This document shows, piece after piece, positions 1 to 7,576 of a DNA stretch of 64,000 bases. The notes under the pieces are model-generated. The model did no database searches. It worked only from the letters and a program-made list of their open reading frames with translations, and was not told the origin of the DNA. Where the stretch lies: NCBI RefSeq assembly GCF_013342145.1, contig NZ_JABUQZ010000001.1:1364001-1428000 (forward strand). The letters are read 5' to 3'. Position numbers and translations under genes: made by a program. The number at the start of each line of letters is the position of its first letter. Positions within the stretch are counted from its first letter, which is position 1. This stretch comes from Haloterrigena gelatinilytica. Its GTDB lineage: Archaea > Halobacteriota > Halobacteria > Halobacteriales > Natrialbaceae.

Positions 1-1
1 G

Positions 2-751
2 ACGCACAACAACCCGCTGCATCCGGACGACGAACGGGCCGAGCGGGCGGACACGGAACTGCGCGAGGCGATCGAGCTGGCCGCTCAGCTCGACGTCGAC
101 GCCGTCACCTGTTTCTCCGGCCTCCCCGCCGGGGGGCCGAACGACGAAGTCCCCAACTGGATCACGGCCCCTTGGCCGCCGGAACACGATGAGGCGCTCG
201 AGTACCAGTGGGAGCAAGCGGTGGCCTACTGGAGCGACCTCAACGAGTACGCCGACGAGCACGGCGTCGATATCGCGATCGAGATGCACCCGAACATGCT
301 GGTCTACGAGCCCCACGGGATGGCCCGACTGCGCGAGGAGACGGGCGAGCGCATCGGGGCGAACTTCGATCCGTCCCACCTCTACTGGCAGGGGATCACG
401 ATCACCGACGCGATCCGCTATCTCGGCGAGCGCGACGCGATCCACCACGTCCACGCCAAGGACACCAAGATCTACGACGCCCAGGCCCGCGAGAAGGGGG
501 TCCTCGATACGACCGCCTACGACGACGAGCCGAACCGCTCGTGGCTCTTCCGCTCGGTCGGCTACGGCCACGGCGAGGGTCACTGGAAGGACATCGTCTC
601 GACGCTGCGGATGGTCGGCTACGACGGCGCGCTGAGCATCGAACACGAGGACTCGCTGACCAGCTCTCGGGAGGGCCTCGAGAAGGCGGTCGACCTGCTC
701 GAGCGAGCGGTCTTCGAGACGGAGCCGGGCGAAGCCTACTGGGCCGACTAG
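2..751 (+). CDS. Sugar phosphate isomerase/epimerase, 5'-truncated by window edge
   Basis: The reading frame is open from base 2, so the N-terminus lies outside the window; about 249 residues are visible. The protein looks like a xylose-isomerase-like TIM barrel: successive strands carry the acidic and histidine metal-ligand positions expected of the family, seen as IEMHPN, NFDPSHLYWQG, HVHAKDTK and, near the C-terminus, SIEHED. Such enzymes isomerise or epimerise sugars or inositol derivatives in the cytoplasm with a divalent metal. The exact substrate cannot be told. It converges on the HalOD1 gene, with 30 bp between the two stops. Confidence 0.85.
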   Translation, partial: THNNPLHPDDERAERADTELREAIELAAQLDVDAVTCFSGLPAGGPNDEVPNWITAPWPPEHDEALEYQWEQAVAYWSDLNEYADEHGVDIAIEMHPNMLVYEPHGMARLREETGERIGANFDPSHLYWQGITITDAIRYLGERDAIHHVHAKDTKIYDAQAREKGVLDTTAYDDEPNRSWLFRSVGYGHGEGHWKDIVSTLRMVGYDGALSIEHEDSLTSSREGLEKAVDLLERAVFETEPGEAYWAD

Positions 752-781
752 GAGGGCGGTCCTCGCGCCTCGAGTGCGTGC

Positions 782-1084
782 CTAGTCCTCCAGCGAGAAC
801 TCGATGGAGCCGTCGGCGACCGATCGATCGTTGACGTCGACGCGACCGTCGCTGGAGACCGTGATCTCGTACCCCTCGTACTCGAGGACGACCCGTGCGG
901 TCGTCGACCCGGCTGCGGGCTGGAACAGTCGGTCTAGCGCCTCGGGGTTGACCACGGCGTACAGCGGCTCGTATGCCGGCGGTTCGACGTCGGTGACGTC
1001 GACGCCCTCGTGGGCGGCGATCGCCTCGATGACGGCCTGGCTGGGTGCCACCGCATCGGACGACGGGTCGGACGAAGCGGACAT
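782..1084 (-). CDS. HalOD1 output domain protein
   Basis: A 100-residue protein starting MSASSDPSSD. The core (SQAVIEAIAAHEGVDVTDVE, then PLYAVVNPEALDRLF and VVLEYEGYEITVSSDGRV) matches the small haloarchaeal HalOD1 output domain, normally found alone or attached to sensor proteins; its biochemical role is not established. An upstream in-frame start would add 23 residues with unlike composition (MRVLCHEGLRAA), so the ATG at 1084 is preferred. It is a single gene reading towards the sugar isomerase. Confidence 0.75.
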   Translation of the reverse strand: MSASSDPSSDAVAPSQAVIEAIAAHEGVDVTDVEPPAYEPLYAVVNPEALDRLFQPAAGSTTARVVLEYEGYEITVSSDGRVDVNDRSVADGSIEFSLED

Positions 1085-1255
1085 AGCCGTCGCTACACCG
1101 AACGGCCCGATAAGCGTAGCGGCTCTCAAACCCTCGTGACAAAGTACCCGCACAACCCGTCAAACGACGGTATTTTGCGGTTCTGAAATCCGCCGTCGGA
1201 TATCGTCTGACGAAATCGGCGGTCCGAACGGACGTCGCCGGGCGACGCCGGGCGA

Positions 1256-1693
1256 CTACTCGGCGGCCTCCGGACGAATGAACCGATCGACCGCGGTCCG
1301 GAACTGCGGGCTCACCTGATACCAGAGCCAGCAGCTGACGCCCGCGGCGATCAGCGACGTGGCGACGATCCCGAACGTCGCCACCAGATAGGCCGTCGAG
1401 CCCTCGCCGCCGACCGCGAACACGTTCGCCGGGTTCTCGTGAACGAAGAAGAAGTAGCAGACGAACCACGCGGTCGGCAACAACGCGCCCACGAGCAACG
1501 GGGCTCCGTAGATGTAGTTTCGCAGCCAGATCAATCCGAGTGCAACCAGGGGGCCGACGACGCCGACGACCAGCAGAAAGGCGGGCTGGCCCTGCGTAAA
1601 CGTCGCGCCCACTGATGACTGGGCGAGGGCGAACAACCCCATGATGACGTAGTACGTCAGTACCGGGACCGTGACGATGAGTCGGGGATCCAC
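1256..1693 (-). CDS. Small four-helix membrane protein, unknown function
   Basis: A 145-residue protein with four hydrophobic segments at about residues 7-25, 40-58, 65-85 and 100-125, and a short charged C-terminus (RTAVDRFIRPEAAE). No catalytic or transport motif is visible. It stands alone, with about 170 bp to the HalOD1 gene downstream and about 290 bp of upstream sequence in which I see no gene. Family not recognised; a haloarchaeal conserved membrane protein is the most that can be said. Confidence 0.7.
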   Translation of the reverse strand: MDPRLIVTVPVLTYYVIMGLFALAQSSVGATFTQGQPAFLLVVGVVGPLVALGLIWLRNYIYGAPLLVGALLPTAWFVCYFFFVHENPANVFAVGGEGSTAYLVATFGIVATSLIAAGVSCWLWYQVSPQFRTAVDRFIRPEAAE

Positions 1694-1981
1694 GTACTAC
1701 GATGGCGACCTGTTCGTCTTAACCGTTATTACCATCGTTCCGATAGGTTCGGCGGCGGCCTGTGACGAGACGCAGTTGGGAGTTCCGTCTCCTCCCGAAC
1801 GATCCGTCGACCGAACGGTGTAATTCGAGACGGTTCGCCGTCGTTCGCCGGTGTCCGACGGCGGTAAGCGCCGCATTACGTCGCGGCTGACCGTGGGTAT
1901 TGGGACCGCATTCCTATCATATCTCGTGTCATTCACGGTAACAAGATCATAACGAAACCGAATACGGTGGGACCGCTGCGT

Positions 1982-2176
1982 ATGCGAGGTCAGGGGAGAC
2001 CGAACCGGGAGTCGGTATCGGTGGGACTGCGAATCGTCCTCGAGACTGTCTTCGGCCGCGACGACGGTGGGACGATCGTCGAGGAGTGTCGGCGCTGCGG
2101 GACGACCCGCGAGCTAGACGGCGTGTCCTGTCCGACCTGTGGCTGCGACGGCGTCGCGCGGTACCGCATCGAGTGA
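1982..2176 (+). CDS. Zinc-ribbon microprotein
   Basis: A 64-residue protein with two CxxC knuckles (CRRCGTTRE and CPTCGCDG) separated by 13 residues, which is the layout of a zinc ribbon. The N-terminal half is basic (MRGQGRPNRESVSVG). A GTG five codons upstream is possible, but the ATG at 1982 gives the more usual start. Small haloarchaeal zinc ribbons of this kind are thought to mediate protein or nucleic-acid contacts; no partner is evident. The gene faces mptE tail to tail. Confidence 0.7.
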   Translation: MRGQGRPNRESVSVGLRIVLETVFGRDDGGTIVEECRRCGTTRELDGVSCPTCGCDGVARYRIE

Positions 2177-2280
2177 CGAACGCGCTCGACTGTACTCACT
2201 AGTCCGGCCGTCGACGACTGAACGACCGCCGCCGAGCGCTGTCCAGACGGTCCGCCATCCGCCGTCGTTCGAACGGGCCG

Positions 2281-2979
2281 TCACTCGACGGGCAGGGCGC
2301 TCGTCTCGATCGCGTCCCGCCGGCCGTCCAGCACCGAGAAGCGCTCGTCGCGCCGCGACTCGAGCCAGTAGAGCAGTCGCTCGGCCCACTCGAGTTTGCG
2401 CGCTTTGGGCGAGTCGACGGCGGGGTCCTCGAGGTCCCACCCGACGAAGGCGAGTTCCGCGGCGCCGAGGTGGTCGGCGAGGAAGGCCGCGCGGTCGCCG
2501 TCGGTGAACCCCCCGAAGTTCCGGACCGGGCCGCGCGGCGCGGCCTGCGTCGTCGGGAGGACGAACTCGCCCGCGCAGTCGGGGACGACGTCGCGAACGA
2601 GAGGAACGTTGTCGCCGTGGGCGTGGACCGCGACCGTCGTCTCCGCGCCGGTCAACCGACGGACGGTCTCGGGGTTCTTGTCCAGATCCGTCACCATGCA
2701 GTCGGCGTCGATCCCGTTCGCCGCAAGCGTGTCGACCGCCGTCGAAGCCGCGACGACGGCGTCGGCCGCCCGCGCCCGCTCGAGGGCCGACGCCGACTCG
2801 AGGGACGGGCCGGCGCCGGCGACCGCCACCGTGGCGTCCCGAAGGCTCGAGAGGCGGTCGAGATCGAAGTCGTCGGTCAGCGAAGCCAGGACGTCGCGGG
2901 CTCGTTCGTCGCCGGTTCGATCGTAGCCGAAGTCGCGACAGATGGCCTCGTAGACGGGCTCCCACTCGTCGAACTCCAT
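2281..2979 (-). CDS. mptE: 6-hydroxymethylpterin diphosphokinase MptE-like protein
   Basis: A 232-residue protein of the DUF115/MptE family. It would transfer pyrophosphate from ATP to 6-hydroxymethyl-7,8-dihydropterin (the FolK reaction), giving the substrate of dihydropteroate synthase. Visible support: the glycine-rich motif VAVAGAGPSLE at about residues 50-60, the following VVAASTAVDTL, and MVTDLDKNPE with acidic positions that could bind metal, then HAHGDN. Location beside folP, two genes in the same pathway on the same strand about 200 bp apart, supports the call. It probably has its own promoter, because a structured element separates it from folP. Confidence 0.85.
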   Translation of the reverse strand: MEFDEWEPVYEAICRDFGYDRTGDERARDVLASLTDDFDLDRLSSLRDATVAVAGAGPSLESASALERARAADAVVAASTAVDTLAANGIDADCMVTDLDKNPETVRRLTGAETTVAVHAHGDNVPLVRDVVPDCAGEFVLPTTQAAPRGPVRNFGGFTDGDRAAFLADHLGAAELAFVGWDLEDPAVDSPKARKLEWAERLLYWLESRRDERFSVLDGRRDAIETSALPVE

Positions 2980-3073
2980 AGTCGTACTGGCGGCCGGAGT
3001 CCTATCGGTGTTCGGACTCGTCGCTGGCCGATACGGACCGTCGGCCCGGTCGAGTCGTCACTGGTCGACGTAA

Positions 3074-3149
3074 GGCCACAATAATTCCGTGTTGTGGGCC
3101 GGGAGTCGCCTCCAAAGTACCCCTACCCGGGAGGCCGCCCGGCGTCCAC
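3074..3149 (-). ncRNA. Candidate structured small RNA downstream of folP
   Basis: A gene-free stretch between folP and mptE folds strongly. Stem parts are 3094-3097/3146-3149 (GTGG/CCAC), 3098-3103/3138-3143 (GCCGGG/CCCGGC) and 3108-3113/3130-3135 (GCCTCC/GGAGGC), with a 16-nt loop. An alternative hairpin pairs 3074-3081 with 3092-3100, competing with the outer stem. On the minus strand a TTATA box is centred 25 bp before the first stem base, the standard archaeal promoter distance. On the plus strand the stem is followed by CTCTTTTT, so an opposite-strand transcript or a terminator role is the alternative. RNA family not recognised; not a tRNA (no T-arm). Confidence 0.4.
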
Positions 3150-3171
3150 TCCCTCTTTTTGAAGCATGCGG

Positions 3172-3176
3172 TATAA
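3172..3176 (-). promoter_or_regulatory. TATA-like box before the candidate small RNA
   Basis: Read on the minus strand the sequence is GAAAGCTTATACC, with an A-rich BRE-like GAAAG directly upstream. It begins 9 bp after the folP stop codon and its centre is 25 bp from the first base of the folded element. It could alternatively serve mptE, but that start is about 195 bp away. Confidence 0.4.
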
Positions 3177-3184
3177 GCTTTCTC

Positions 3185-4375
3185 TTACTCAAGCATTTGT
3201 GCGAGCGACTCCCCGACCGAAGACAGGTCTCCGTCTTCGTCGCGAAGACACGTTTTGACGGCGGAAATTCCGGTTACCGAACCGACGATCAATACCTGGT
3301 TATTGGTACCACGATACACGGACGCGTCGGCGTCGTCGACGATCGACCGAATGCGGTCCCGATCCTCGCTCCGGAGTCCCTCAATCTCGATCGCGAGCGC
3401 GTACCAGTCGTCGGCGACGGCGGGATCGACGCCGCGTTCGTCGAGGTACGCGCGCAGTTCTCGACTCGAGTGCACGTCGAGTCGGGTCACCGAGAGGTCG
3501 TCGACGGTCCGCGAGCGTTCGCTGAACGCGTCGCCGATCAGGGCCGCGTCCCGCGTCTCGGCGACGTCGTGGGTCCTGATCACGTGCGCGCCGCGCTCGA
3601 CGGCCATCGACGTGGCCGCGAGGCTGACCGGGAGCCGCTCGTCGGTCTCGCGGCCGGCGATCTCGCCGAGGAAGTTCTTCCGGTTGATCGAGACCAGCAT
3701 CGGCCGGTCGAGCGCGCGGAACTCGCGCAGTCGGCGGAAGGTCTCGCGGTCGTCCTCGAGGGTCTGGGCCTCGCTCCAGCCGCCGAAGGCGGGGTCGACG
3801 ATCGTCTTGTCGGTCAGGCCGTTCTGCTTGAGGGCCTCGTAGACCTGATCGACGTAGTCGGCCCGCTCGGCCCAGTCCGCCGACTTGCGCGCGGCCCAGT
3901 CCGTTTCCTCCACGGCCCCCGGCCGCTCGAGGTTCGGCGGACTGGCCATCTTCGCGACGGCGACGTCGTGCTCCTCGCAGACGGTCGGCATCTCCGGATC
4001 CGCGAAGCCGGCGATGTCGTTGACCATGTCGAACCCCTTCGAGAGGGCCGCGTCGGCCACTTCGGCGTAGCGGGTCTCGATCGAGAAGACGGCGTCCCCG
4101 GAGACGCTCTCGATCGTCTCGAGGGCGACGTGGAGGCGATCGAGTTCCTCGTCCGCGGAGAGCACGTCGAACCGTTTGTTCGCCGACTCGAGACCGATGT
4201 CGACGATATCGGCGCCGGCGCCGATGAGTTCCTCGTCGACGTATCGGGCCGCCTCGCCGGGGTCGTCGTAGACGCTGGGATCGTAGGGGGACTCCTCGCT
4301 GACGTTCAACACGCCCATAATGCGGGGCGGGTGGTCGTCACCGATCCCCAGCCCCGCAGCGTCGACGTTGTGCAT
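3185..4375 (-). CDS. folP: Dihydropteroate synthase family protein, divergent
   Basis: A 396-residue protein. The first about 270 residues form the pterin-binding TIM barrel: IMGVLNVSEESPYDP corresponds to the family's N-terminal signature, AGADIVDIGLES to the following strand, SIETRYAEVADAALS to the SVDT segment, then MVNDIAGF and IVDPAFGGW, and SINRKNFLG for the terminal pterin loop. The usual STRPG loop after DIG.ES is replaced by ANKRF, and SVDT by SIET. An extra C-terminal part (about residues 280-396) follows. It would join p-aminobenzoate or a related amine to hydroxymethylpterin diphosphate. It lies 88 bp after orc1 and upstream of mptE. Confidence 0.8.
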   Translation of the reverse strand: MHNVDAAGLGIGDDHPPRIMGVLNVSEESPYDPSVYDDPGEAARYVDEELIGAGADIVDIGLESANKRFDVLSADEELDRLHVALETIESVSGDAVFSIETRYAEVADAALSKGFDMVNDIAGFADPEMPTVCEEHDVAVAKMASPPNLERPGAVEETDWAARKSADWAERADYVDQVYEALKQNGLTDKTIVDPAFGGWSEAQTLEDDRETFRRLREFRALDRPMLVSINRKNFLGEIAGRETDERLPVSLAATSMAVERGAHVIRTHDVAETRDAALIGDAFSERSRTVDDLSVTRLDVHSSRELRAYLDERGVDPAVADDWYALAIEIEGLRSEDRDRIRSIVDDADASVYRGTNNQVLIVGSVTGISAVKTCLRDEDGDLSSVGESLAQMLE

Positions 4376-4463
4376 ACCCGATCTGAGGAGAGGAAACGGA
4401 AATGACCCCCGGTTCCGGCGTATTCGGCGACCGGGCGATGCAGAAATCGTTCTCGGTGTGCAA

Positions 4464-5705
4464 CTACGCAGCGTCGTCGCCGTCGTCCTCGAGGACGGCG
4501 AGCCGCGAGTCCCGCAAGAGCACCTTCTTGACGATCGAGGGGTTCTCGAGCAGTCGGTGTTTGGCGTGGGCGCCGCGGCCGCGTCCGCGACCCTCGCGTT
4601 CGGACTGGATCACGTTGAGAAAGTTCTGTTCCTGAAGGATTTCCTGAACGCGCCGCTCGGAGAGCACGTCGAAGTCGAGTTGGAGGGCGACCTCCTTGTA
4701 CTGGTTGTAGATGATCTTCGTCGGGAACTCCTTCTCCGTGCTGTTCTCGGTCAGCAGCGTCAGCGAGTAGAGAATGGCCTTGGCCTGCTGGGGCGAGCCC
4801 TCGATGAGTTCGTTGAAGCGGTCGGCCTCGGTCTTCTCCTTGGCGTCGCGGACGTGGTCGGCGGTGACCCGCGTCGCGTTCTGTTTCTTCGCGATGCGAC
4901 CGGCGTTGCGGAGGATGTCGATCGCCTTGCGGGCGTCGCCGTGTTCCTGGGCCGCCAGCGCCGCCGTGAGGGGAATGACGTCGTCCGAGAGCACGCCGTC
5001 GTGGAAGGCGTCGCGCCGCTTCTCCAAGATTTCGACGAGTTGGTTGGCGTCGTACGGCGAGAAGACGAGTTCGTCGCGAGAGAGACTGGATTTGACGCGT
5101 TCCGAGAGGTGGTCGGGAAAGTCGATCTTGTTGGAGATGCCGATGATGCCGATACTCGAGTCCGAGATGCGCCGGTTTTCTCCCGCACGGGAGAGCTTCC
5201 GGAGGACTTCGTCGTCCTCGAGCATATCGATCTCGTCTAAGATGACGATGGTGACGTCGGTGCAGTGGTCGATCGCCTGCCAGAGTCGCTTGTAGTAGTC
5301 GCCGGTGCCGAGGCCGCGATCGGGGACGGAGACGCCGCTCCGATCGGGTTCGTTGACGATCTGGGCGATCGTCTTCACGATCGACGCCTCGGTGTTTTGC
5401 TCGCCGCAGTCGATGAAGGCGTACTTGACGGTGATGTCGTCGCGCTGTGCTTCGGAAATCACCCGCTGGGTGATCGAACGGGAGATGAGCGACTTGCCGG
5501 TTCCGGTCTTGCCGAAGATGAACAGGTGGTTGGGTTCGCTCCCGAAAATAGCCGGGTTCAGGGCGTCCGCAACCCGTTGCATCTGCTCGTCGCGCCCGAC
5601 GATCCGATCCGGACCGGGCAGGTGCGTAATCTCGAGCAGGCGCTCGTCGGCGAAGACCGGATCGTCGTACCGAAAGAGCGGGTCTCGATCGTCGTTTGCG
5701 GACAT
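4464..5705 (-). CDS. orc1: Orc1/Cdc6 replication initiator
   Basis: A 413-residue AAA+ initiator that binds origin-recognition boxes and loads MCM. Walker A is GKTGTGKS at residues 65-72, Walker B is VTIVILDEID at 151-160, and GIIGISNKIDF follows as the sensor-1 strand. The C-terminal winged helix spans about residues 325-400 and contains a basic patch (EREGRGRGRGAHAKHR). The ATG at 5705 is chosen because the upstream extension is not haloarchaeal coding sequence and runs into the origin. A TATA-like TTTATTTC element (about 5737-5744) lies at the right distance for a short 5' leader. The adjacent origin repeats identify it as the initiator for that origin. Confidence 0.95.
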   Translation of the reverse strand: MSANDDRDPLFRYDDPVFADERLLEITHLPGPDRIVGRDEQMQRVADALNPAIFGSEPNHLFIFGKTGTGKSLISRSITQRVISEAQRDDITVKYAFIDCGEQNTEASIVKTIAQIVNEPDRSGVSVPDRGLGTGDYYKRLWQAIDHCTDVTIVILDEIDMLEDDEVLRKLSRAGENRRISDSSIGIIGISNKIDFPDHLSERVKSSLSRDELVFSPYDANQLVEILEKRRDAFHDGVLSDDVIPLTAALAAQEHGDARKAIDILRNAGRIAKKQNATRVTADHVRDAKEKTEADRFNELIEGSPQQAKAILYSLTLLTENSTEKEFPTKIIYNQYKEVALQLDFDVLSERRVQEILQEQNFLNVIQSEREGRGRGRGAHAKHRLLENPSIVKKVLLRDSRLAVLEDDGDDAA

Positions 5706-5875
5706 TGCGGTACCCCGTGCCTTCCCGCTGGATTGAAATAAAGGTATGGAGATCGCTCGCGGATGTAAATACCGACTGAATAGGCCTATGACGGCCGCGA
5801 GTACCCGTATCGTCGGAACTGACAGGAGACGGCGGCCTCGCGCTTCTAACGGCGGCGGCGACTCGAGCGTGTCAA

Positions 5876-5904
5876 ACACCGACACCCCCGTCGCGGATGT
5901 AACG
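5876..5904 (-). repeat. Origin-recognition box copy B (degenerate)
   Basis: It shares ACACCCCCGTCGCG and TGTAACG with the long box at 6048-6078 and has the same orientation. It differs in the outer CACAC tract (GACACC). Confidence 0.7.
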
Positions 5905-6047
5905 CTGACATCGGTCAACCGCCGAACTTCGATCCGCCGCCGAAGTCGGGAGAACCGAGGACAGACATCACGAGAGTGAGAAGAATCCGTCCGAGAGCCG
6001 GGAAAGCGGGTGATCTTGCCCCCTGTGCGACGCACGTCTGACGCGGA

Positions 6048-6078
6048 GGGGACACACACCCCCGTCGCGTTTGTAACG
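6048..6078 (-). repeat. Origin-recognition box copy C
   Basis: A 31-bp element beginning GGGGACACACACCCCCGTCG. Its reverse complement occurs at 6201-6231 with one mismatch (GTCGCG against ATCGCG). The two point towards each other across 122 bp. Confidence 0.88.
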
Positions 6079-6147
6079 GGAAAGGTGGGGAGGGGGTTGC
6101 AGAATTATTCCGGATTTCGACGAGATTCGAGGCACTGACCCGCCGAA

Positions 6148-6175
6148 TTTACATCCGCGACACAGGTGTGTTCCA
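6148..6175 (+). repeat. Origin-recognition box copy D (degenerate)
   Basis: TTTACATCCGCGA followed by GGTGTGTTCC: the same order of TTACA, CGCGA and GGTGTG blocks as the box at 6201-6231, with the G tract broken. It lies between the two strong boxes. Confidence 0.55.
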
Positions 6176-6200
6176 CGAAGAGACCCCCACACCTAGACGG

Positions 6201-6231
6201 CGTTACAAACGCGATGGGGGTGTGTGTCCCC
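6201..6231 (+). repeat. Origin-recognition box copy E
   Basis: A 31-bp element containing GTTACAAACGCGATGGGGG followed by TGTGTGTCCCC. It is the inverted partner of the box at 6048-6078. Confidence 0.88.
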
Positions 6232-6391
6232 TCAACGACTCGGATGAGACACGATCGCTCGAGGACGAACTGGTTCAGAACCGCTCAGAGAGTCCACACC
6301 ATCGGAAAACGCGGATTCAGCGAACGCCAGCGAGCCAACCAACTCCAAAAAATACGGATCGAACAGATCTCCAGACCGTCTTAGACGCCGT

Positions 6392-6452
6392 CTAGACTAA
6401 GATCTAGAATAGTTCTAGATCTAGTTCTAGCTAGTCTAGTAACGTGGTCTAG
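6392..6452. repeat. Cluster of eight CTAG tetranucleotides beside the origin
   Basis: CTAG starts at 6392, 6404, 6415, 6421, 6427, 6431, 6436 and 6449; a ninth at 6193 abuts the box at 6201. At this GC content one CTAG per roughly 300 bp is expected by chance, and CTAG is usually under-represented in prokaryotes. The surrounding DNA is the most AT-rich of the origin region. Confidence 0.95.
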
Positions 6453-6728
6453 TAATACTAAAGGTTATTTGATAACAGGTAGGATAGAGTTCGTTATCAG
6501 CGTGATCCCCCAAGGCGGAGTAACCGTCGTTCCGAACGTAACCGCTGGACCTCCCGAACGCGTCCCTTTTGCCACCGTAGCGGATAGTCGAGGTATGATC
6601 GACGCGTCCCTCGAGTCGCCGCCCTCTCAGTCCGTCGACCCGAGCCGTGGACTCCCGTACCGACGTGTGCGAACGGACGGAACCGAAACGGATACACGAC
6701 TCCTCGAGCCGATATCCGCCATCGAACG

Positions 6729-7508
6729 ATGACTCCCGAACCGCCCGCCGCCGAACCGCCGTCCGATCGGACCCCGCCAGCGGTCGCCGTCGTCGACGCC
6801 CAGTTCCCGGGCAACGTCGGTACCATCGCTCGAGCGATGAAGAACTTCGGATTCGAGGACCTCCTGCTGGTCGATCCGCCGGAACTCGATCCCGACGGGG
6901 AGGCCTACGGATTCGCGGGTCACGCCCGGGAGGACGTGCTTCCGAACGCGACGGAGATCTCGTTCGACCGGCTCGTCGCGGAGTATCACACGATCGGCTG
7001 TACGGCGGTCACCAACGAGGACGACCGGAGTCACGTCCGGTTCCCGTTCTCGACGCCCGCGGACCTCGCGGAGCGACTGCCGACCGTCGAGGCGCCGACG
7101 GCGCTGGTCTTCGGCCGCGAACGCGTCGGGCTGACGAACGAGGAACTCGCCCGCATCGACGAGATCTGTTCGATCCCGGCCAGCGCCGAGTACCCCGTCC
7201 TCAACCTCGGCCAGGCCGCGACGATCACGCTGTACGAACTGCGCTCGCTGGCCCTCGACGACGACGAGACCCAGCTACCGGACGTCGAACGCGTCCGCGC
7301 CCCCGAACCGACGGTCGATCGCCTCTACGATCAGTGGGCGGCCCTCCTCGGCGAGATCAACCATCCCGAAGAGAAACGCGACAAGACGATGCGGATGCTC
7401 CGGCGCGTGTTCGGCCGCGCGGATCTGACCGAACGCGAGGCGAACACGCTGCTCGGCATCCTTCGGCGGGCGACCGAACGACCCGCCGAGAACCGAGGCC
7501 GCGAGTAA
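6729..7508 (+). CDS. trmJ: tRNA 2'-O-ribose methyltransferase TrmJ
   Basis: A 259-residue SPOUT (SpoU/TrmH) methyltransferase. The three family motifs are present: PGNVGTIARAMKNFGF near residue 28, LVFGRERVGLTNEEL near 125, and NLGQAATITLYELRSL near 158, which form the knotted SAM site. The C-terminal helical extension (DKTMRMLRRVFGRADL) is typical of TrmJ, which methylates nucleotide 32 in the tRNA anticodon loop; archaeal members act on C32 and some others on U32. The gene reads away from the origin and is followed by a convergent gene. Confidence 0.9.
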   Translation: MTPEPPAAEPPSDRTPPAVAVVDAQFPGNVGTIARAMKNFGFEDLLLVDPPELDPDGEAYGFAGHAREDVLPNATEISFDRLVAEYHTIGCTAVTNEDDRSHVRFPFSTPADLAERLPTVEAPTALVFGRERVGLTNEELARIDEICSIPASAEYPVLNLGQAATITLYELRSLALDDDETQLPDVERVRAPEPTVDRLYDQWAALLGEINHPEEKRDKTMRMLRRVFGRADLTEREANTLLGILRRATERPAENRGRE

Positions 7509-7576
7509 CGGCCTCGAGACGAGCTTCGAGAAGAGCAATTCGGACGCGAATCCGACGGATCGTCGAGTCGGACGTC

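Larger units (their letters stand above)
5706..6480. other. Probable chromosomal replication origin (oriC1-type)
   Basis: The gene-free region next to orc1 contains at least four copies of a G-stretch/ACACAC-type origin-recognition box. Two of them, at 6048-6078 and 6201-6231, are a 30/31 inverted match; degenerate copies sit at 5876-5904 and 6148-6175, and a half-copy (TCGCGGATGTAAAT) at 5757-5770. An AT-rich stretch at about 6385-6480, packed with CTAG, is the best candidate unwinding element. Initiator gene plus inverted boxes plus AT-rich DNA is the standard haloarchaeal origin layout. Short open frames crossing the boxes were not accepted as genes. Confidence 0.88.

Noticed and set aside
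402-1469. A 355-codon minus-strand frame over the isomerase and HalOD1 genes
   Set aside because: Arg/Gly/Pro-rich shadow sequence; real genes occupy both parts in other frames.
3094-3149. The folded element after folP as a tRNA gene
   Set aside because: Stem lengths and loop do not fit a cloverleaf, and there is no GTTCRA T-loop.
3089-4405. A 438-codon plus-strand frame over folP
   Set aside because: Shadow of folP; the minus strand encodes a recognisable pterin-binding barrel.
5968-6395. Short frames through the origin-recognition boxes
   Set aside because: They exist only because the repeats are free of stops; products are unlike any protein and the DNA has an obvious origin function.
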